Source: an uncultured Nitratifractor sp. (GTDB lineage: Bacteria; Campylobacterota; Campylobacteria; Campylobacterales; Sulfurovaceae). From it: DNA of 64,000 nt. The notes beneath the pieces were generated by a model. The model saw only the letters and a program-made list of their open reading frames with translations, was not told the origin of the DNA and searched no databases. Location of the stretch: the NCBI GenBank assembly GCA_947311565.1, contig CAMZLH010000009.1:21506-85505 (forward strand), given 5' to 3'. Below, one piece after another: positions 1 through 9,933 of this stretch. The translations under genes and the position numbers were made by a program. Positions within the stretch are counted from its first letter, which is position 1. Each line of letters opens with the position of its first letter.

Positions 1-94
1 TAAAGAAGATACTTAAGGAGTGTAAAGTATATAAAGTTAAGTATAAAGTTTTAACAATACACCTAACTTATATCTTCTATATTAATATTAGCTA

Positions 95-703
95 TTAGTT
101 ACCTCTACTGCCTGGTTTAATAGCTTTACTTCCATCTTTACATAGAGGACAATCATCTGGGGCATAGATATTAAACTCAAAATCTGCTAGCGCAAAAAGT
201 GGTGTAGATTTTGGTAATTTACACTCTGATTTTGGATCTTTATCTACACCAACTCTTTTACAAAAGCCCCTATTTGCTAATGCTGCAAATGCTACTACTT
301 GAGCTCCAAGATCTTCTAATATTTTAGCAGCTTCTAATGCAGAACCACCTGTTGTGATAATATCTTCGCAGACTATAAATTTTTCACCCTCTTTAACTTC
401 GAAACCTCTTCTAAGTTGCATCTCTCCCTCTTTACGCTCTACAAATATAGAGTTTAGGTTCAATGCTCTTGCAAGCTCATAACCTGCTATTACACCACCA
501 AGAGCAGGTGCACATACTCTATCTATCTCTATCCCACTCTCTTTAATTTGTGTTGCTAACTTTGTCGCTAGAAGCTCTGCTCTTTTAGGGTCTTCTAAAA
601 CTTTAGCACTTTGAAGATAGTTAGCAGAGTGAGTACCGCTACTTAAGATAAAGTGTCCACTAAGTAGGGCATCTGCCTCTTTATATATACTTTCAACATT
701 CAT
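95..703 (-). CDS. pyrE: Orotate phosphoribosyltransferase
   Basis: Transfers orotate onto PRPP to give OMP in cytosolic pyrimidine synthesis. The 202-residue length is normal for the family. The PRPP-binding motif [10 protein letters not shown] is at residues 111-120, and a flexible catalytic-loop region rich in K/E/R (about 90-102) precedes it. A short Cys pair (CPLC) near the C-terminus is seen in many Campylobacterota PyrE proteins. The gene starts 3 nt after the frr stop, so it is probably co-transcribed with frr and secG. It is the last recognisable gene at the left edge; nothing coding is seen in bases 1-94. Confidence 0.96.
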   Translation of the reverse strand: MNVESIYKEADALLSGHFILSSGTHSANYLQSAKVLEDPKRAELLATKLATQIKESGIEIDRVCAPALGGVIAGYELARALNLNSIFVERKEGEMQLRRGFEVKEGEKFIVCEDIITTGGSALEAAKILEDLGAQVVAFAALANRGFCKRVGVDKDPKSECKLPKSTPLFALADFEFNIYAPDDCPLCKDGSKAIKPGSRGN

Positions 704-706
704 AAT

Positions 707-1264
707 TTAAACTTTTAAGATATCAGCTTCTTTAGATTTAAGAGCTTCATCTATCTTTATTGTATGTTCATCAGTAAGTTTTTGAACACTCTCTTGAGCA
801 CTCTTACTCTCATCTTCGCTAATATCTTTCTCTTTCTCTAATCTTTTAATTTTATTATTTCCATCTTTTCTAACATTTCTAACTGCAACTTTTGCTTTCT
901 CTGATATAGCTTTAGCTTGTTTTACAATCTCTACTCTCTGTTCACTTGTCATAGGTGGGAAAAATAGCTTAATAAAATCACCATCATTATTTGGGTTTAC
1001 TCCTATATTAGCTTGTTGTATAGCTTTTTCAATCTCTGGTAATAGGTTCTTCTCCCATGGGCTAATTGCTATTGTTGTTGCATCCATAACTGTTACACTA
1101 CCAACCTGATTTAGTGGAGTTGGATTACCGTAATAGTCAACTTTAATATCATCTACAATTGTTGTTGTAACCTTACCTGTTCTTAGTGTTAAGAACTCTT
1201 TTTTCATAGACTCTATGCTTTTTTGCATATGATCTTTAGTCTCACTTAATATACTATCAACCAT
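707..1264 (-). CDS. frr: Ribosome recycling factor
   Basis: Splits post-termination ribosomes together with EF-G in the cytosol. The 185-residue length is exactly typical, and the sequence shows the family's long helical hairpin with the conserved R-T-G-K segment near residue 28 and the [12 protein letters not shown] region near 129. It is the middle gene of secG-frr-pyrE, an order common in Campylobacterota. The ATG is preceded by AAGGAAG-like purines. Confidence 0.97.
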   Translation of the reverse strand: MVDSILSETKDHMQKSIESMKKEFLTLRTGKVTTTIVDDIKVDYYGNPTPLNQVGSVTVMDATTIAISPWEKNLLPEIEKAIQQANIGVNPNNDGDFIKLFFPPMTSEQRVEIVKQAKAISEKAKVAVRNVRKDGNNKIKRLEKEKDISEDESKSAQESVQKLTDEHTIKIDEALKSKEADILKV

Positions 1265-1342
1265 TATAATCTTCCTTGTTTTTTAAGGATATTGTAGCTA
1301 GTTTTAGTTTAAAAATAGGTGCTTAGTAGATAAATATAGAAG

Positions 1343-1366
1343 TTAAAAGAGACAACTCTCTTTTAA
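1343..1366 (-). terminator. Hairpin between secG and frr
   Basis: A perfect 10-bp stem (1343-1352 with 1357-1366, arms TTAAAAGAGA/TCTCTTTTAA) with a CAAC loop lies just downstream of the secG stop. No long T tract follows on the minus strand, so it may attenuate rather than fully terminate, and frr may be partly read through. Stems of the AAAAGAG/CTCTTTT type recur at several gene ends in this window. Confidence 0.5.
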
Positions 1367-1387
1367 TAGTAAAAGTAGATTATAACT

Positions 1388-1753
1388 CTACTTATTGCTG
1401 CTGTTGCTATCTACCTTTGTAGTTGCTGCTGTAGTACTCTTATTAGACTCTACTGCTTTTGGTGTAAATGGTTTAACTTTAGAAGCTGGAATTACTTTTT
1501 CGATTGTATCAACCGCACTTTTTTTATTCTCTTTAGCATAAAAATAGCCTAGTGCCAATGTGTTTGTTACAAAAAGTAAACCTAGTACAAATGTTATTTT
1601 AGTTAAAAAACCTGCTGGTCCTTTTGCTCCAAATAGTGATTCATTACTCCCACTATATGCTCCAAGACCAATACTTGAACTCTTCTGAAGTAATACTGCG
1701 ATTGTAATCATAATAGCTAAAACTATCTGTACAATAAACAAAGTTGATGTCAT
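1388..1753 (-). CDS. secG: Preprotein translocase subunit SecG
   Basis: Accessory inner-membrane subunit of the SecYEG channel. The 121-residue protein has two membrane segments (about 4-24 and 50-73) joined by the conserved Gly/Ser-rich loop with LLQKSSSIGLGAYSG. A Thr/Ser/Lys-rich C-terminal tail of about 40 residues is longer than in E. coli SecG but usual for this phylum. It is the first gene of the secG-frr-pyrE set. Confidence 0.94.
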   Translation of the reverse strand: MTSTLFIVQIVLAIMITIAVLLQKSSSIGLGAYSGSNESLFGAKGPAGFLTKITFVLGLLFVTNTLALGYFYAKENKKSAVDTIEKVIPASKVKPFTPKAVESNKSTTAATTKVDSNSSNK

Positions 1754-1845
1754 AATAACCCTCTTTAAGTATGAAATAATATAATTGGCGCGATTATAGC
1801 TAAAAAAAGCTTCAAGACAGTATATATTTTTTTTATGGGGGTAGA

Positions 1846-2148
1846 ATGTATAATATTAATAGATATTCACAACTAATATTAGAGCATAAATTTTTTGAAG
1901 CTCACGAAGTTTTAGAGTTATTTTGGTTTCCTAGACGTAAAGAGAAGGGAAAAGAGGTCTTAATTATTAAAGGATTTATAAATGCAGCTGTAGCTTTTGA
2001 ACTTAAGAAAAGAGAAAGAGTTACTCCATCACTAAAGGTTTGGCAAACTTATAAGAAGTTCTCAAATTATATAGATAAGAGTGATAAAGAACTCTATCAA
2101 CTAAAAGTTTTTATAGATAAATTTGCAAATGAGTATCTTGATTTATAG
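1846..2148 (+). CDS. DUF309 family protein
   Basis: A 100-residue cytosolic protein with the DUF309 signature: an early helix containing FFEAHEVLELFW (residues 17-28), then a basic segment and a second helix with KGFINAAVAF. The family is small, all-helical and of unknown function. The start is well supported by GGGGGTAGA immediately upstream of ATG 1846. It stands alone, divergent from secG, with the next gene 43 nt downstream. Confidence 0.8.
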   Translation: MYNINRYSQLILEHKFFEAHEVLELFWFPRRKEKGKEVLIIKGFINAAVAFELKKRERVTPSLKVWQTYKKFSNYIDKSDKELYQLKVFIDKFANEYLDL

Positions 2149-2158
2149 TTTTATATGT

Positions 2159-2164
2159 TATAAT
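2159..2164 (+). promoter_or_regulatory. Extended -10 promoter for the AsmA-like gene
   Basis: TG-T-TATAAT at 2156-2164 is a perfect extended -10 element 27 bp upstream of the AsmA-like start. No convincing -35 is present, as is usual for Campylobacterota vegetative promoters. Confidence 0.5.
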
Positions 2165-2191
2165 ATTAAAAAATAGAAACTGGATTTGTAT

Positions 2192-4792
2192 ATGTTACGC
2201 TTACTTTTTATTATTATTCCTATAGTAACCATCGTTGTTATCATTTTTGTATCTCTTTTTACACCATATGGTAGTAATTTAACACTTAAACCGATAGCTA
2301 ATAGCTATCTTAACCAAAAAATTAAAAACCCATCTATAGATATTACTAAGCTAGATAGCAAGGTGGGTTATATAGATATAGATGCTAAAAGCGATAATGG
2401 AGTGTCTATTAATACAAAAGGTGATGTTAATTATCTTAATAAAGATTTTGATTTAAACTATAAATTAAATGCCAGAAGTGTTAGAGTAGATAACAGAGAT
2501 ATAAAATTAGATCTAAATGTTTTAGGTCAAGCTGTAGGAAGTAGCAATAATTTTGGTGTTACCGGATCTGGTAATGCATTTGACTCCGATATATCATATA
2601 AACTAATTATAAAAAATGATAAACCACAAGATATTAATATAGATATTAATAGTGCTCAAATCTCTAAAATATTTGCACTACTTAATATAACACCCTACTT
2701 AGATGGACAACTATTTCTAAATAGTAAAATGAGCAATTTAGATCTTAATAACCCAACAGGAAAGGCTTATATAGAGATTAGAAATGGTATATTAAGCACA
2801 CCACTAATTAATAAATTATATAACTTAAAGTTACCTAAGAACGAAACTATAAAAGCAAAAATAGATGCAACAGTTACAAAAAAATATATCATATCAAGAG
2901 GAGATATAAATAGTACAACAGCTAAAATAGAGATAAAAAAGATTACATCAACTCTAGATTTAAAGCAGGCAAAAGGATATTTTAAGATAGATATTAACAA
3001 TTTAGCACGCCTAAATGGTTTGAGTAATTTAAATCTTAAAGGTAAGATTACTACGGATGGAATATTCTATAGTAATAGTAAAAAAAAACAATTTCAACTC
3101 AATTTAACTACAAAAGATTTAGGTGGTGTTAGTAAATTTAAATACTCAAAAGATACTATAAAAGCTACTTTAAAAAACTTCTCTCCTATAAAACTATTTA
3201 GCTATTTATCTATGCCTAAATATATAAGTGAAGGTAAACTAAATGGTGCATTAGTTGTTAAAAATTTTAGTAATCCAAATGGAAAGTTTGCTCTATCCAC
3301 AGATGGTACTCTTAATAAAAAACTATTAAAAGTTAAGTTACCAAGCTATAGATATACACTTCAAGCAAAAGGTTCAATATTAGATGGTAAATTAAAAATG
3401 AATCGTGCTAAAGTCTCGACAAATTTTATAAAATTGTATTTAGAAAAACTATCTTATTCACTAGTAACAGATATACTAATAAGTAACTTTTCTGCTAATA
3501 TTGATAACTTAAAGGCCCTCAAGTTATTTACTGGATTAGATCTAAGAGGTGCACTAAAAGTAAATGGAAAAATAAAAAAGATTGCTAACTCTCTAAATGT
3601 AGTCGCAGGTACAAAATCACTATCTGGAGATTTAAAGATAAATTATAAAACAGATAGATTACATAGTAATTTTAAAAAACTAGAGATTGCTAAAATACTA
3701 TATACCTTAAATATGCCACACTATATAGTTAAATCTAATTTAAGTGGTAAAGTAGATATAACAGATTTAAACTCTAAAAATGGTATTTTTTCTATTAACT
3801 CTGTAGGGCTTATAGATACTAAAACCCTAAAAAAGCATATGGGTTTAAATCTAGGAGATAGATTCAAATATATCCTTAAAGTTAATGATGGGGTTATTAA
3901 AAATGCACTTATTAATTTTAAACCAAAAATCAATACATCTATTGGCTCTATAAATTTTGATACTCTAAAATACAATCTAAATAGTAATAAAATAGATGGC
4001 GAATATAGGCTAGATATAAAAAACCTAAAAAAGCTAGAACCACTAATTAATCAAAAACTAATTGGCTCATTTGCACTCAAAGGAAGCTTAAAAAAAGATG
4101 ATAATCAACTTCTAGTAACAGCAGTAGCTAAGGAGTTAGGTGGTGTAATAAACTTTATCATGAATAACAATAAAATCAAAGTTAATGCTGCAGGATTAAG
4201 TGTTATAAGAGTCTTAAGGCTTATTAATCAAGAAGAGGTTATAGATGGTGTTGCTCAGGTTGATTTAAACTATAACACAAAGAGTAAGCAAGGAGAGTTC
4301 TCTGTTAAGTTAGATGAATCTAGGTTTTTAAACTCAAAGTTGGTTAATTCACTTAAACAAGTTGCTAATTTTGACCTATCAAAAGAGTTATTTAGTAGTG
4401 CCAATATAGATGGAACTATAAATAATAATATTATTAAATTTAATCTAAATACAGCTAGTCAACGAGTAAAGCTCTCTACATATGGTGCTAAAATTGATAT
4501 TAAGAGTAGTACAGTAGATGCAAAAATTAAAGTTTCACAAAAAAATCAAGATTATCTAATTAGAGTAACTGGTAGTATTAATAACCCAACTATAACACCA
4601 ATTTTTGATGGATATATCAAGAAAAAGGTTATAAATAGAGTAGAAGAGAAACTAAAAGATCTTGGTATAGATAAAGAGATAAATAAAATAGTACCAAATG
4701 AGATTAAAAATATAGAAGATAATGAGAGCAAAAGAAGAATAAAAAAGGTAATACCAAACGAAATAAAAGGTCTATTTAAAGGGATCTTTTAA
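2192..4792 (+). CDS. AsmA-like envelope protein
   Basis: A large (866-residue) protein with one N-terminal membrane anchor (about 3-25) followed by a long periplasmic region of repeating beta-strand units. These units alternate phrases such as ...LNGKLKINGD and ...TLNMPHYI, as in AsmA/TamB/YhdP-type bridge proteins that carry phospholipid or assist outer-membrane assembly. Three segments (around residues 345, 510 and 680) begin with a similar L-x-x-L-N/S-M-P/I-x-Y phrase, suggesting internal repeats. The last 45 residues contain a duplicated VPNEIK/IPNEIK phrase. ATG 2192 is preferred to TTG 2186 because of TGGA 7 nt upstream. The family call is from fold-like sequence character, not a named motif. 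Confidence 0.7.
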   Translation: MLRLLFIIIPIVTIVVIIFVSLFTPYGSNLTLKPIANSYLNQKIKNPSIDITKLDSKVGYIDIDAKSDNGVSINTKGDVNYLNKDFDLNYKLNARSVRVDNRDIKLDLNVLGQAVGSSNNFGVTGSGNAFDSDISYKLIIKNDKPQDINIDINSAQISKIFALLNITPYLDGQLFLNSKMSNLDLNNPTGKAYIEIRNGILSTPLINKLYNLKLPKNETIKAKIDATVTKKYIISRGDINSTTAKIEIKKITSTLDLKQAKGYFKIDINNLARLNGLSNLNLKGKITTDGIFYSNSKKKQFQLNLTTKDLGGVSKFKYSKDTIKATLKNFSPIKLFSYLSMPKYISEGKLNGALVVKNFSNPNGKFALSTDGTLNKKLLKVKLPSYRYTLQAKGSILDGKLKMNRAKVSTNFIKLYLEKLSYSLVTDILISNFSANIDNLKALKLFTGLDLRGALKVNGKIKKIANSLNVVAGTKSLSGDLKINYKTDRLHSNFKKLEIAKILYTLNMPHYIVKSNLSGKVDITDLNSKNGIFSINSVGLIDTKTLKKHMGLNLGDRFKYILKVNDGVIKNALINFKPKINTSIGSINFDTLKYNLNSNKIDGEYRLDIKNLKKLEPLINQKLIGSFALKGSLKKDDNQLLVTAVAKELGGVINFIMNNNKIKVNAAGLSVIRVLRLINQEEVIDGVAQVDLNYNTKSKQGEFSVKLDESRFLNSKLVNSLKQVANFDLSKELFSSANIDGTINNNIIKFNLNTASQRVKLSTYGAKIDIKSSTVDAKIKVSQKNQDYLIRVTGSINNPTITPIFDGYIKKKVINRVEEKLKDLGIDKEINKIVPNEIKNIEDNESKRRIKKVIPNEIKGLFKGIF

Positions 4793-4809
4793 CCCAAGTT
4801 TAGTAACTA

Positions 4810-4827
4810 TAGATTAGATATAATCTA
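4810..4827. terminator. AT-rich hairpin between convergent genes
   Basis: A perfect 7-bp stem TAGATTA/TAATCTA with a GATA loop lies between the convergent AsmA-like and Kef-type genes. It is AT-only apart from one G:C pair, so it is a weak terminator candidate. Confidence 0.3.
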
Positions 4828-4917
4828 TCAACTATTAACCTTTAACATAATTTTTTTACTCTCTCTAGCCCTAATATATTGCTACTATTTAAGTAACTAT
4901 TATATAGATAATCTAGA

Positions 4918-6504
4918 CTAAATAGAACAGTGTAAAAGTTTATTAATCATCTTATCTGCTAATGTGCCAACAGTTGGAACAACATATACACAACTTCCTT
5001 CAAGGGCTTCTATCTCCTCTTCACCTCTAACTCTAGCTACGATATGAGATTTAGGAGATACATCTTTTACAGATTTTGCTATTAATCTAATCTTCTCTAA
5101 GTTATGGAATGTAATCATTACTGCTACTGCCTCTTTAATATTTACAGACTCCAAAACTAATCTTTGTGCAGCATTTCCAAAAAATACTGGCTGATTATCA
5201 TCTAATGCCTCTTGATATAGTTTGAGATCATGCTCTATCAATATATACTCAAATCCACTGCTTTTTAACTGAGATGTAACCTCTCTTCCTAGCGGTCCAT
5301 ATCCACAAACAATAATGTGGTTTTTAAGCCCTGTAGAGGTAATTCTTATCTCTCTATATGGCTCTTTAAATATCTTATCAGCTAATTTGGTTAAATTTTG
5401 AATAATAAATGGTGTTGCAACCATAGAGAATATTACAACCGTCGATAGTATATTAGAGACTCTCTCATCTATAAAGTGGTTATTTTGTGCTAGAACAAAT
5501 ATAGCTAACGCAAACTCTCCAACTTGTGATAGTGCCAAAGCACTCTTAAATGCTGTTCTTTTTTGCTCAAAAAATAGAACAGCAAAGATAACAGATGCTT
5601 TAATTACCATTACAATAATAACTAAAAATATAATTACACCAAAGTTTTCTATTACAATACCTACATCTATTCTGCTTCCTACAACAAAGAAAAATAGTCC
5701 TAAAAATAGATCTCTAAATGGAGACAAATCTGCTTCTATTTGATATTTATAGTGTGATTCTGCTAGTAACATTCCTGCAAAAAAAGCACCCAAAGAGTAT
5801 GAGAATCCAAATAGATGTGCAATCTCTGCAGATGCTAAAACAACAAATAAAATTGCTAATAAAAATATCTCTTGATTTTGAGTTTTAACTGAGAACTCTA
5901 AGTATTTATCTACTCCAAATTTCCCTAAATATAAAACTACAAAAAAGATAATCATATTAAGTGATGTGCTAAATAGTAGTGATGTTATCTCAACATCTTT
6001 AGTAAAGATATCTATCATAATTAAAATTGGAATTACAGCTAAATCTTGAAAGAGTAATACTCCTAACACTTTACGCCCATATCCAGCGTGAATATCTCCA
6101 TTTTCATTTAGCATCTTAAGCACTATAGCAGTAGAAGATAAAGATAGAGCCGAACCAATTATAATAGCAGTTTTACTATCAAAACTAAATACAAATTTAG
6201 CAATTAATGCAAAAGAGATACTACTGATTATAACTTGTAAAGAGCCATATAAAAGCACTTGCTTTTTCATTGCTTTTAGCTCACTAAAGCTAAACTCAAG
6301 CCCAATAGTAAACATTAAAAATATAATCCCAAGTTCTGATATATGCTCTAGTATCTTATCTTCACCACCTAAACCAAAAGATATAGAAACAATAACCCCT
6401 GTAAATATATAACCAATTGCTGTTGGTAAATTAAATTTTTTAAGTGCTATATTTAAAATTGATGCTATTAGTATAGTTAAAATAGCTAAAACTACTTGCT
6501 CCAT
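4918..6504 (-). CDS. Kef-type monovalent cation:proton antiporter (CPA2 family)
   Basis: A 528-residue inner-membrane transporter. The first about 375 residues form roughly 12 hydrophobic segments with the CPA2 core (GYIFTGVIVS, FTIGLEFS, SSTAIVLKML, FQDLAVIPIL). The C-terminal about 130 residues form a TrkA-N/RCK nucleotide-binding domain with HIIVCGYGPLGREV near residue 395. It probably exchanges K+ or Na+ for H+ and is gated by a ligand bound to the RCK domain. It stands alone on the minus strand. Substrate cannot be decided from sequence. Confidence 0.88.
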   Translation of the reverse strand: MEQVVLAILTILIASILNIALKKFNLPTAIGYIFTGVIVSISFGLGGEDKILEHISELGIIFLMFTIGLEFSFSELKAMKKQVLLYGSLQVIISSISFALIAKFVFSFDSKTAIIIGSALSLSSTAIVLKMLNENGDIHAGYGRKVLGVLLFQDLAVIPILIMIDIFTKDVEITSLLFSTSLNMIIFFVVLYLGKFGVDKYLEFSVKTQNQEIFLLAILFVVLASAEIAHLFGFSYSLGAFFAGMLLAESHYKYQIEADLSPFRDLFLGLFFFVVGSRIDVGIVIENFGVIIFLVIIVMVIKASVIFAVLFFEQKRTAFKSALALSQVGEFALAIFVLAQNNHFIDERVSNILSTVVIFSMVATPFIIQNLTKLADKIFKEPYREIRITSTGLKNHIIVCGYGPLGREVTSQLKSSGFEYILIEHDLKLYQEALDDNQPVFFGNAAQRLVLESVNIKEAVAVMITFHNLEKIRLIAKSVKDVSPKSHIVARVRGEEEIEALEGSCVYVVPTVGTLADKMINKLLHCSI

Positions 6505-6603
6505 TAAGACCCTTTAGATTATATTTTAAAAATGTAGGAAATATGTGTAATATTATATATTATATCGTAATTTATTTAAACTTTTGGGTTAAAGATTTTT
6601 TGA

Positions 6604-6609
6604 TATAAT
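6604..6609 (+). promoter_or_regulatory. Extended -10 promoter of the HerA-like operon
   Basis: TGA-TATAAT at 6601-6609 is an extended -10 element. It is followed about 20 bp later by an AAAGGGAG ribosome binding site just before the GTG start at 6641. Confidence 0.5.
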
Positions 6610-6640
6610 AGATAGAATAACTTATTTAAAGGGAGTAGTA

Positions 6641-8974
6641 GTGAATACAATTAAAGATATTTATGAAAAAGCGGGGCTCTTCTATCTAGGCAAAGATGTA
6701 GATAGCTCTAATTTTGAGACAACCGAAGTTTTAACACTACTAAAAAATAAAAACTTTACAACACATGCTGCAATTATAGGAATGACAGGGTCTGGTAAAA
6801 CAGGTCTTGGTATTGGACTATTAGAGGAGGCAGCAATTGATAATATTCCTTCAATTATAATAGATCCAAAAGGTGACATGGGGAACATGCTACTAACTGA
6901 CCCTTCATTTTCTCCTTTAAGCTTTAAGCCATGGGTAGAAGATGAGGCAAAAGCAAAAGGTGAAGACTCACTTGAGTATGCTGCAAAGACTGCAAACTTC
7001 TGGAGAGAGGGTATCTATAGCTGGGGGCAAGATGAGAGTCGTGTAGAGAGGTTTACAGCTGTTGACAAAACAATTTACACACCAGGTTCTAGTGCTGGAG
7101 TTCCAATTAATATATTAAGCTCTCTATCAAAACCAAATAGTGAAATTATGGATGATAGTGATAATTTAAGCTCCTATATTACAACTACTGTAAGCTCACT
7201 ACTAGCACTTGTAAATATAGAGGCAAATCCACTAGAGAGTAAAGAGTTTATACTACTATCTCAAATTATTGCTAATGCATGGAGAAATGATCTATCGCTT
7301 GGTATTGATACTTTAGTTGGTTCAATTATAAACCCTCCTTTTAAAAAGATTGGTGTCCTACCACTTGATAGTTTCTACTCTCAAAAAGAGAGATTTAAAT
7401 TAGCAAATAGATTTAACTCTGTCATCGCATCACCATCTTTTATGGGCTGGTTAAGTGGTGAAGATTTAGATATTCAAAAAATTCTATACAGTAGCAGTGG
7501 AAAAGCTAGAGTTGCTATCTTCTCTATTGCTCACTTAGATGATTCTCAAAGAATGTTTTTTGTAACACTACTTTTAAATAAAGTTCTTGCTTGGATGCGT
7601 CGTCAAAGTGGTAGCAATAGACTACGTGCTATGCTATATATGGATGAGATTTACGGATTCTTTCCACCTGTTAAAAATCCTCCATCTAAAGAGCCTATGA
7701 TTACTCTACTAAAACAAGCTAGAGCTTATGGTCTTGGTGTCGTTTTAAGTACACAAAATCCAATAGATTTAGACTATAAAGGCTTAAGTAATATTGGTAC
7801 TTGGTGTATTGGTAGATTACAGACAAAACAAGATATAGATCGTGTTATAGATGGTCTTGGTGGTAAAATTGACTCTAAATTATCTAAAAATGAAATAGCA
7901 GCACTCTTATCTAATCTTAAAAAGAGAACATTTTTCTTAAAGAGTGCACATTTAGATGATATTAGGCTATTTGGAACAAGATGGGCACTAAGCTACCTAA
8001 AAGGTCCTTTGAAAAAAGATGATATCTCTAAACTTATGGAGTCAAAAAAGAGTCATATTGAACCTATAAAAAAAGAATCTAGTAGAGATGATAGTGAATA
8101 TGTAAGTAATATTACACTTAGTGGAAATGTAGTTCAAAGATATGAAGCTGACATAACTGGAACCAAAAAATATACACCAACTATTGGAGCTAATGTTGAG
8201 CTAAAATATATAGATTCTAAAAGAGGAATTGATAAGAGTATAGATTTAGAATTAACTCTAAACTTAGATCAATTAACAAACTGTGATTGGGATGAAGTAG
8301 AAGATTTAGAAGAGCCGCTAAATAGCTTTGCAACAAAAGCTCCAAGCGGAGCAAAGTTTAAACATCTCTCTGAATTTATTAGCGAAGATAGAGATTTAAA
8401 AGCGTGTGCAAGAGCACTCAAAGAGTACCTTTATACTGACAAAAAGCTAGAGATATATAGGTGTAAAAGATTAAGAGTAGAATCTACTATAGATGAAAAT
8501 TTAGATCAATTTATAATAAGAGTAGAAGATATCTTAAAAGATAAATTTGAAGATGAGATAGATAAGCTAAAGAGCAAATACGATAGCCGATTTAGTAGAT
8601 TAGAGTCTCAAATAGAGCGTGCAAAGCTCCAAGTAGAGAAGGAGAAAGCTGATCAAACTAGCTCTTTAATAGGTGCTGGTATCTCAATTATATCCGCTCT
8701 ATTTGGAAGAAAAAGTGTTACTAAAATTGGAGCCGCAGTAAATAAAAGTGGTAGAATACTAAAAGAGAGAAGTGATATTGGTCGTGCTGAGTCTAAACTA
8801 GATGAGCTAAATGATAGATTTATTCAAATGCAAGAAGATTTAGAGCAAAAAATAGATGAATTAAGTGATAAATTAACCCTTGAGAACTATGAAATTGATA
8901 CAATCTTTATAAAACCTAGAAAGAGTGCAATAGATATTAATGAGATTACACTCTTATGGAGGTTATCATTTTAG
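6641..8974 (+). CDS. HerA/DUF87-like P-loop ATPase with C-terminal coiled coil
   Basis: A 777-residue cytosolic ATPase of the HerA-FtsK class. Walker A GMTGSGKTG is at residues 47-55, followed by the HerA-typical IIIDPKGDMGNML. Walker B MLYMDEIYGF is near 332-341, followed by a sensor region ending in LSTQNPIDLDYKGL. Residues about 625-665 and 700-750 are charged, heptad-like helices flanking a short Gly/Ala stretch. GTG at 6641 is supported by AAAGGGAG. The 3' end overlaps the DUF2868 gene by 19 nt, and that gene overlaps the GTPase gene by 4 nt, so the three are translationally coupled. HerA pumps DNA with NurA, but no nuclease is present here, so the role is not assigned. Confidence 0.8.
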   Translation: MNTIKDIYEKAGLFYLGKDVDSSNFETTEVLTLLKNKNFTTHAAIIGMTGSGKTGLGIGLLEEAAIDNIPSIIIDPKGDMGNMLLTDPSFSPLSFKPWVEDEAKAKGEDSLEYAAKTANFWREGIYSWGQDESRVERFTAVDKTIYTPGSSAGVPINILSSLSKPNSEIMDDSDNLSSYITTTVSSLLALVNIEANPLESKEFILLSQIIANAWRNDLSLGIDTLVGSIINPPFKKIGVLPLDSFYSQKERFKLANRFNSVIASPSFMGWLSGEDLDIQKILYSSSGKARVAIFSIAHLDDSQRMFFVTLLLNKVLAWMRRQSGSNRLRAMLYMDEIYGFFPPVKNPPSKEPMITLLKQARAYGLGVVLSTQNPIDLDYKGLSNIGTWCIGRLQTKQDIDRVIDGLGGKIDSKLSKNEIAALLSNLKKRTFFLKSAHLDDIRLFGTRWALSYLKGPLKKDDISKLMESKKSHIEPIKKESSRDDSEYVSNITLSGNVVQRYEADITGTKKYTPTIGANVELKYIDSKRGIDKSIDLELTLNLDQLTNCDWDEVEDLEEPLNSFATKAPSGAKFKHLSEFISEDRDLKACARALKEYLYTDKKLEIYRCKRLRVESTIDENLDQFIIRVEDILKDKFEDEIDKLKSKYDSRFSRLESQIERAKLQVEKEKADQTSSLIGAGISIISALFGRKSVTKIGAAVNKSGRILKERSDIGRAESKLDELNDRFIQMQEDLEQKIDELSDKLTLENYEIDTIFIKPRKSAIDINEITLLWRLSF

Positions 8975-9933
8975 TAGATAGACTCTTTTTTATTTTTAAA
9001 AGATATAAAGAGCTTGCAGTAATTGTAATCTCTTTAATCATTGGTTTTACTATTAGTAGTGGATTATTACTATATAGTGGGAAAGAGCTTGTTAACTCTT
9101 TAATATATCTAGGTGTTATAGTTCTATTACCCTTTTTACTATCTTTAGCTGCTGCTATAAAGGTACTCTTTATTAAAAATCGAGACCTTTTAGAGGGATT
9201 TAAAATATCTTTTCTATCTGGTGTATTCTTCTCTTTAGGAGCTCTATTATCACTGCTCTTTACAATTATTACAAGTGATATAGCATTTGGATGGGCTACT
9301 ACTTTAGATGTCAAACCTAATGGGTTGTCATCTTTTTTAAATAGTTTAGCTATATGGAAAGTGCTTTGTAAAAGCTGCATAGTTAGCGAACACTTAAGCA
9401 CAATTAGCCAGTTTAGCAGACTTGGTGGGTCAGTAGATAAAAGCTTAATTAGTAATGCAAAAGAGCTTGGGGCTTGGTGGAGATATTTGGCTTTTGCTAT
9501 ATTAATATATGGTGTAGCCTTTCGTGCTATATTTTACCTTTTCACATCAAATTTAATTAATAAAAAAAAGCTAAAAATAGTAGCGCAAAACAATAGTGAA
9601 ATCATAAAAGAGATAGATAGTCAATATAAGAACAGAGTCTCTTTAGAACAGATAAAAAGAGAAAACTTTAGAGTAGTTAGCTACTACATAGATAGTAAAC
9701 ATTTAAAACTTAAAGGTAATAGCGAAGCTAAAAATATTGTTGTTGCTGTTAAGTCTTGGGAACCACCTATTTTAGATTTTTTTGACTACTTAGATGAACT
9801 TAAAGAGGATAATCCTAGCTCTAAAATATCTATCTATTTAGTTGGCTTAAGCGAGAAAGCCCAAGAGGAAGATGCAAAAATTTGGCAAAGAAAACTCAAT
9901 GAATTAAATTTAAATTATGAGGTAATAGTATGA
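8956..9933 (+). CDS. DUF2868-like membrane protein
   Basis: A 325-residue protein with about four membrane segments (roughly 17-38, 46-70, 85-110, 172-195). The family-like motifs are AFGWATTLD before the central loop and the WWRYLAFAILIYGVAFR segment. It has a soluble C-terminal domain of about 120 residues with a mixed alpha/beta pattern ending in the GTPase overlap. DUF2868 proteins are commonly encoded next to DUF3482 GTPases, and that pairing is seen here. No function is known. The ATG lies inside the end of the ATPase gene and has only a weak ribosome binding site, consistent with coupled translation. Confidence 0.72.
   Translation: MEVIILVDRLFFIFKRYKELAVIVISLIIGFTISSGLLLYSGKELVNSLIYLGVIVLLPFLLSLAAAIKVLFIKNRDLLEGFKISFLSGVFFSLGALLSLLFTIITSDIAFGWATTLDVKPNGLSSFLNSLAIWKVLCKSCIVSEHLSTISQFSRLGGSVDKSLISNAKELGAWWRYLAFAILIYGVAFRAIFYLFTSNLINKKKLKIVAQNNSEIIKEIDSQYKNRVSLEQIKRENFRVVSYYIDSKHLKLKGNSEAKNIVVAVKSWEPPILDFFDYLDELKEDNPSSKISIYLVGLSEKAQEEDAKIWQRKLNELNLNYEVIV

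Noticed and set aside
1-94. Inverted repeat AGAAGATA/TATCTTCT at 4-11 and 71-78
   Set aside because: A long loop and the window edge prevent judging a structure; possibly a leader or terminator of an unseen gene.
8946-9401. 151-codon ORF on the minus strand
   Set aside because: It is the shadow of the DUF2868 gene, which has overlaps and motifs supporting the plus strand.
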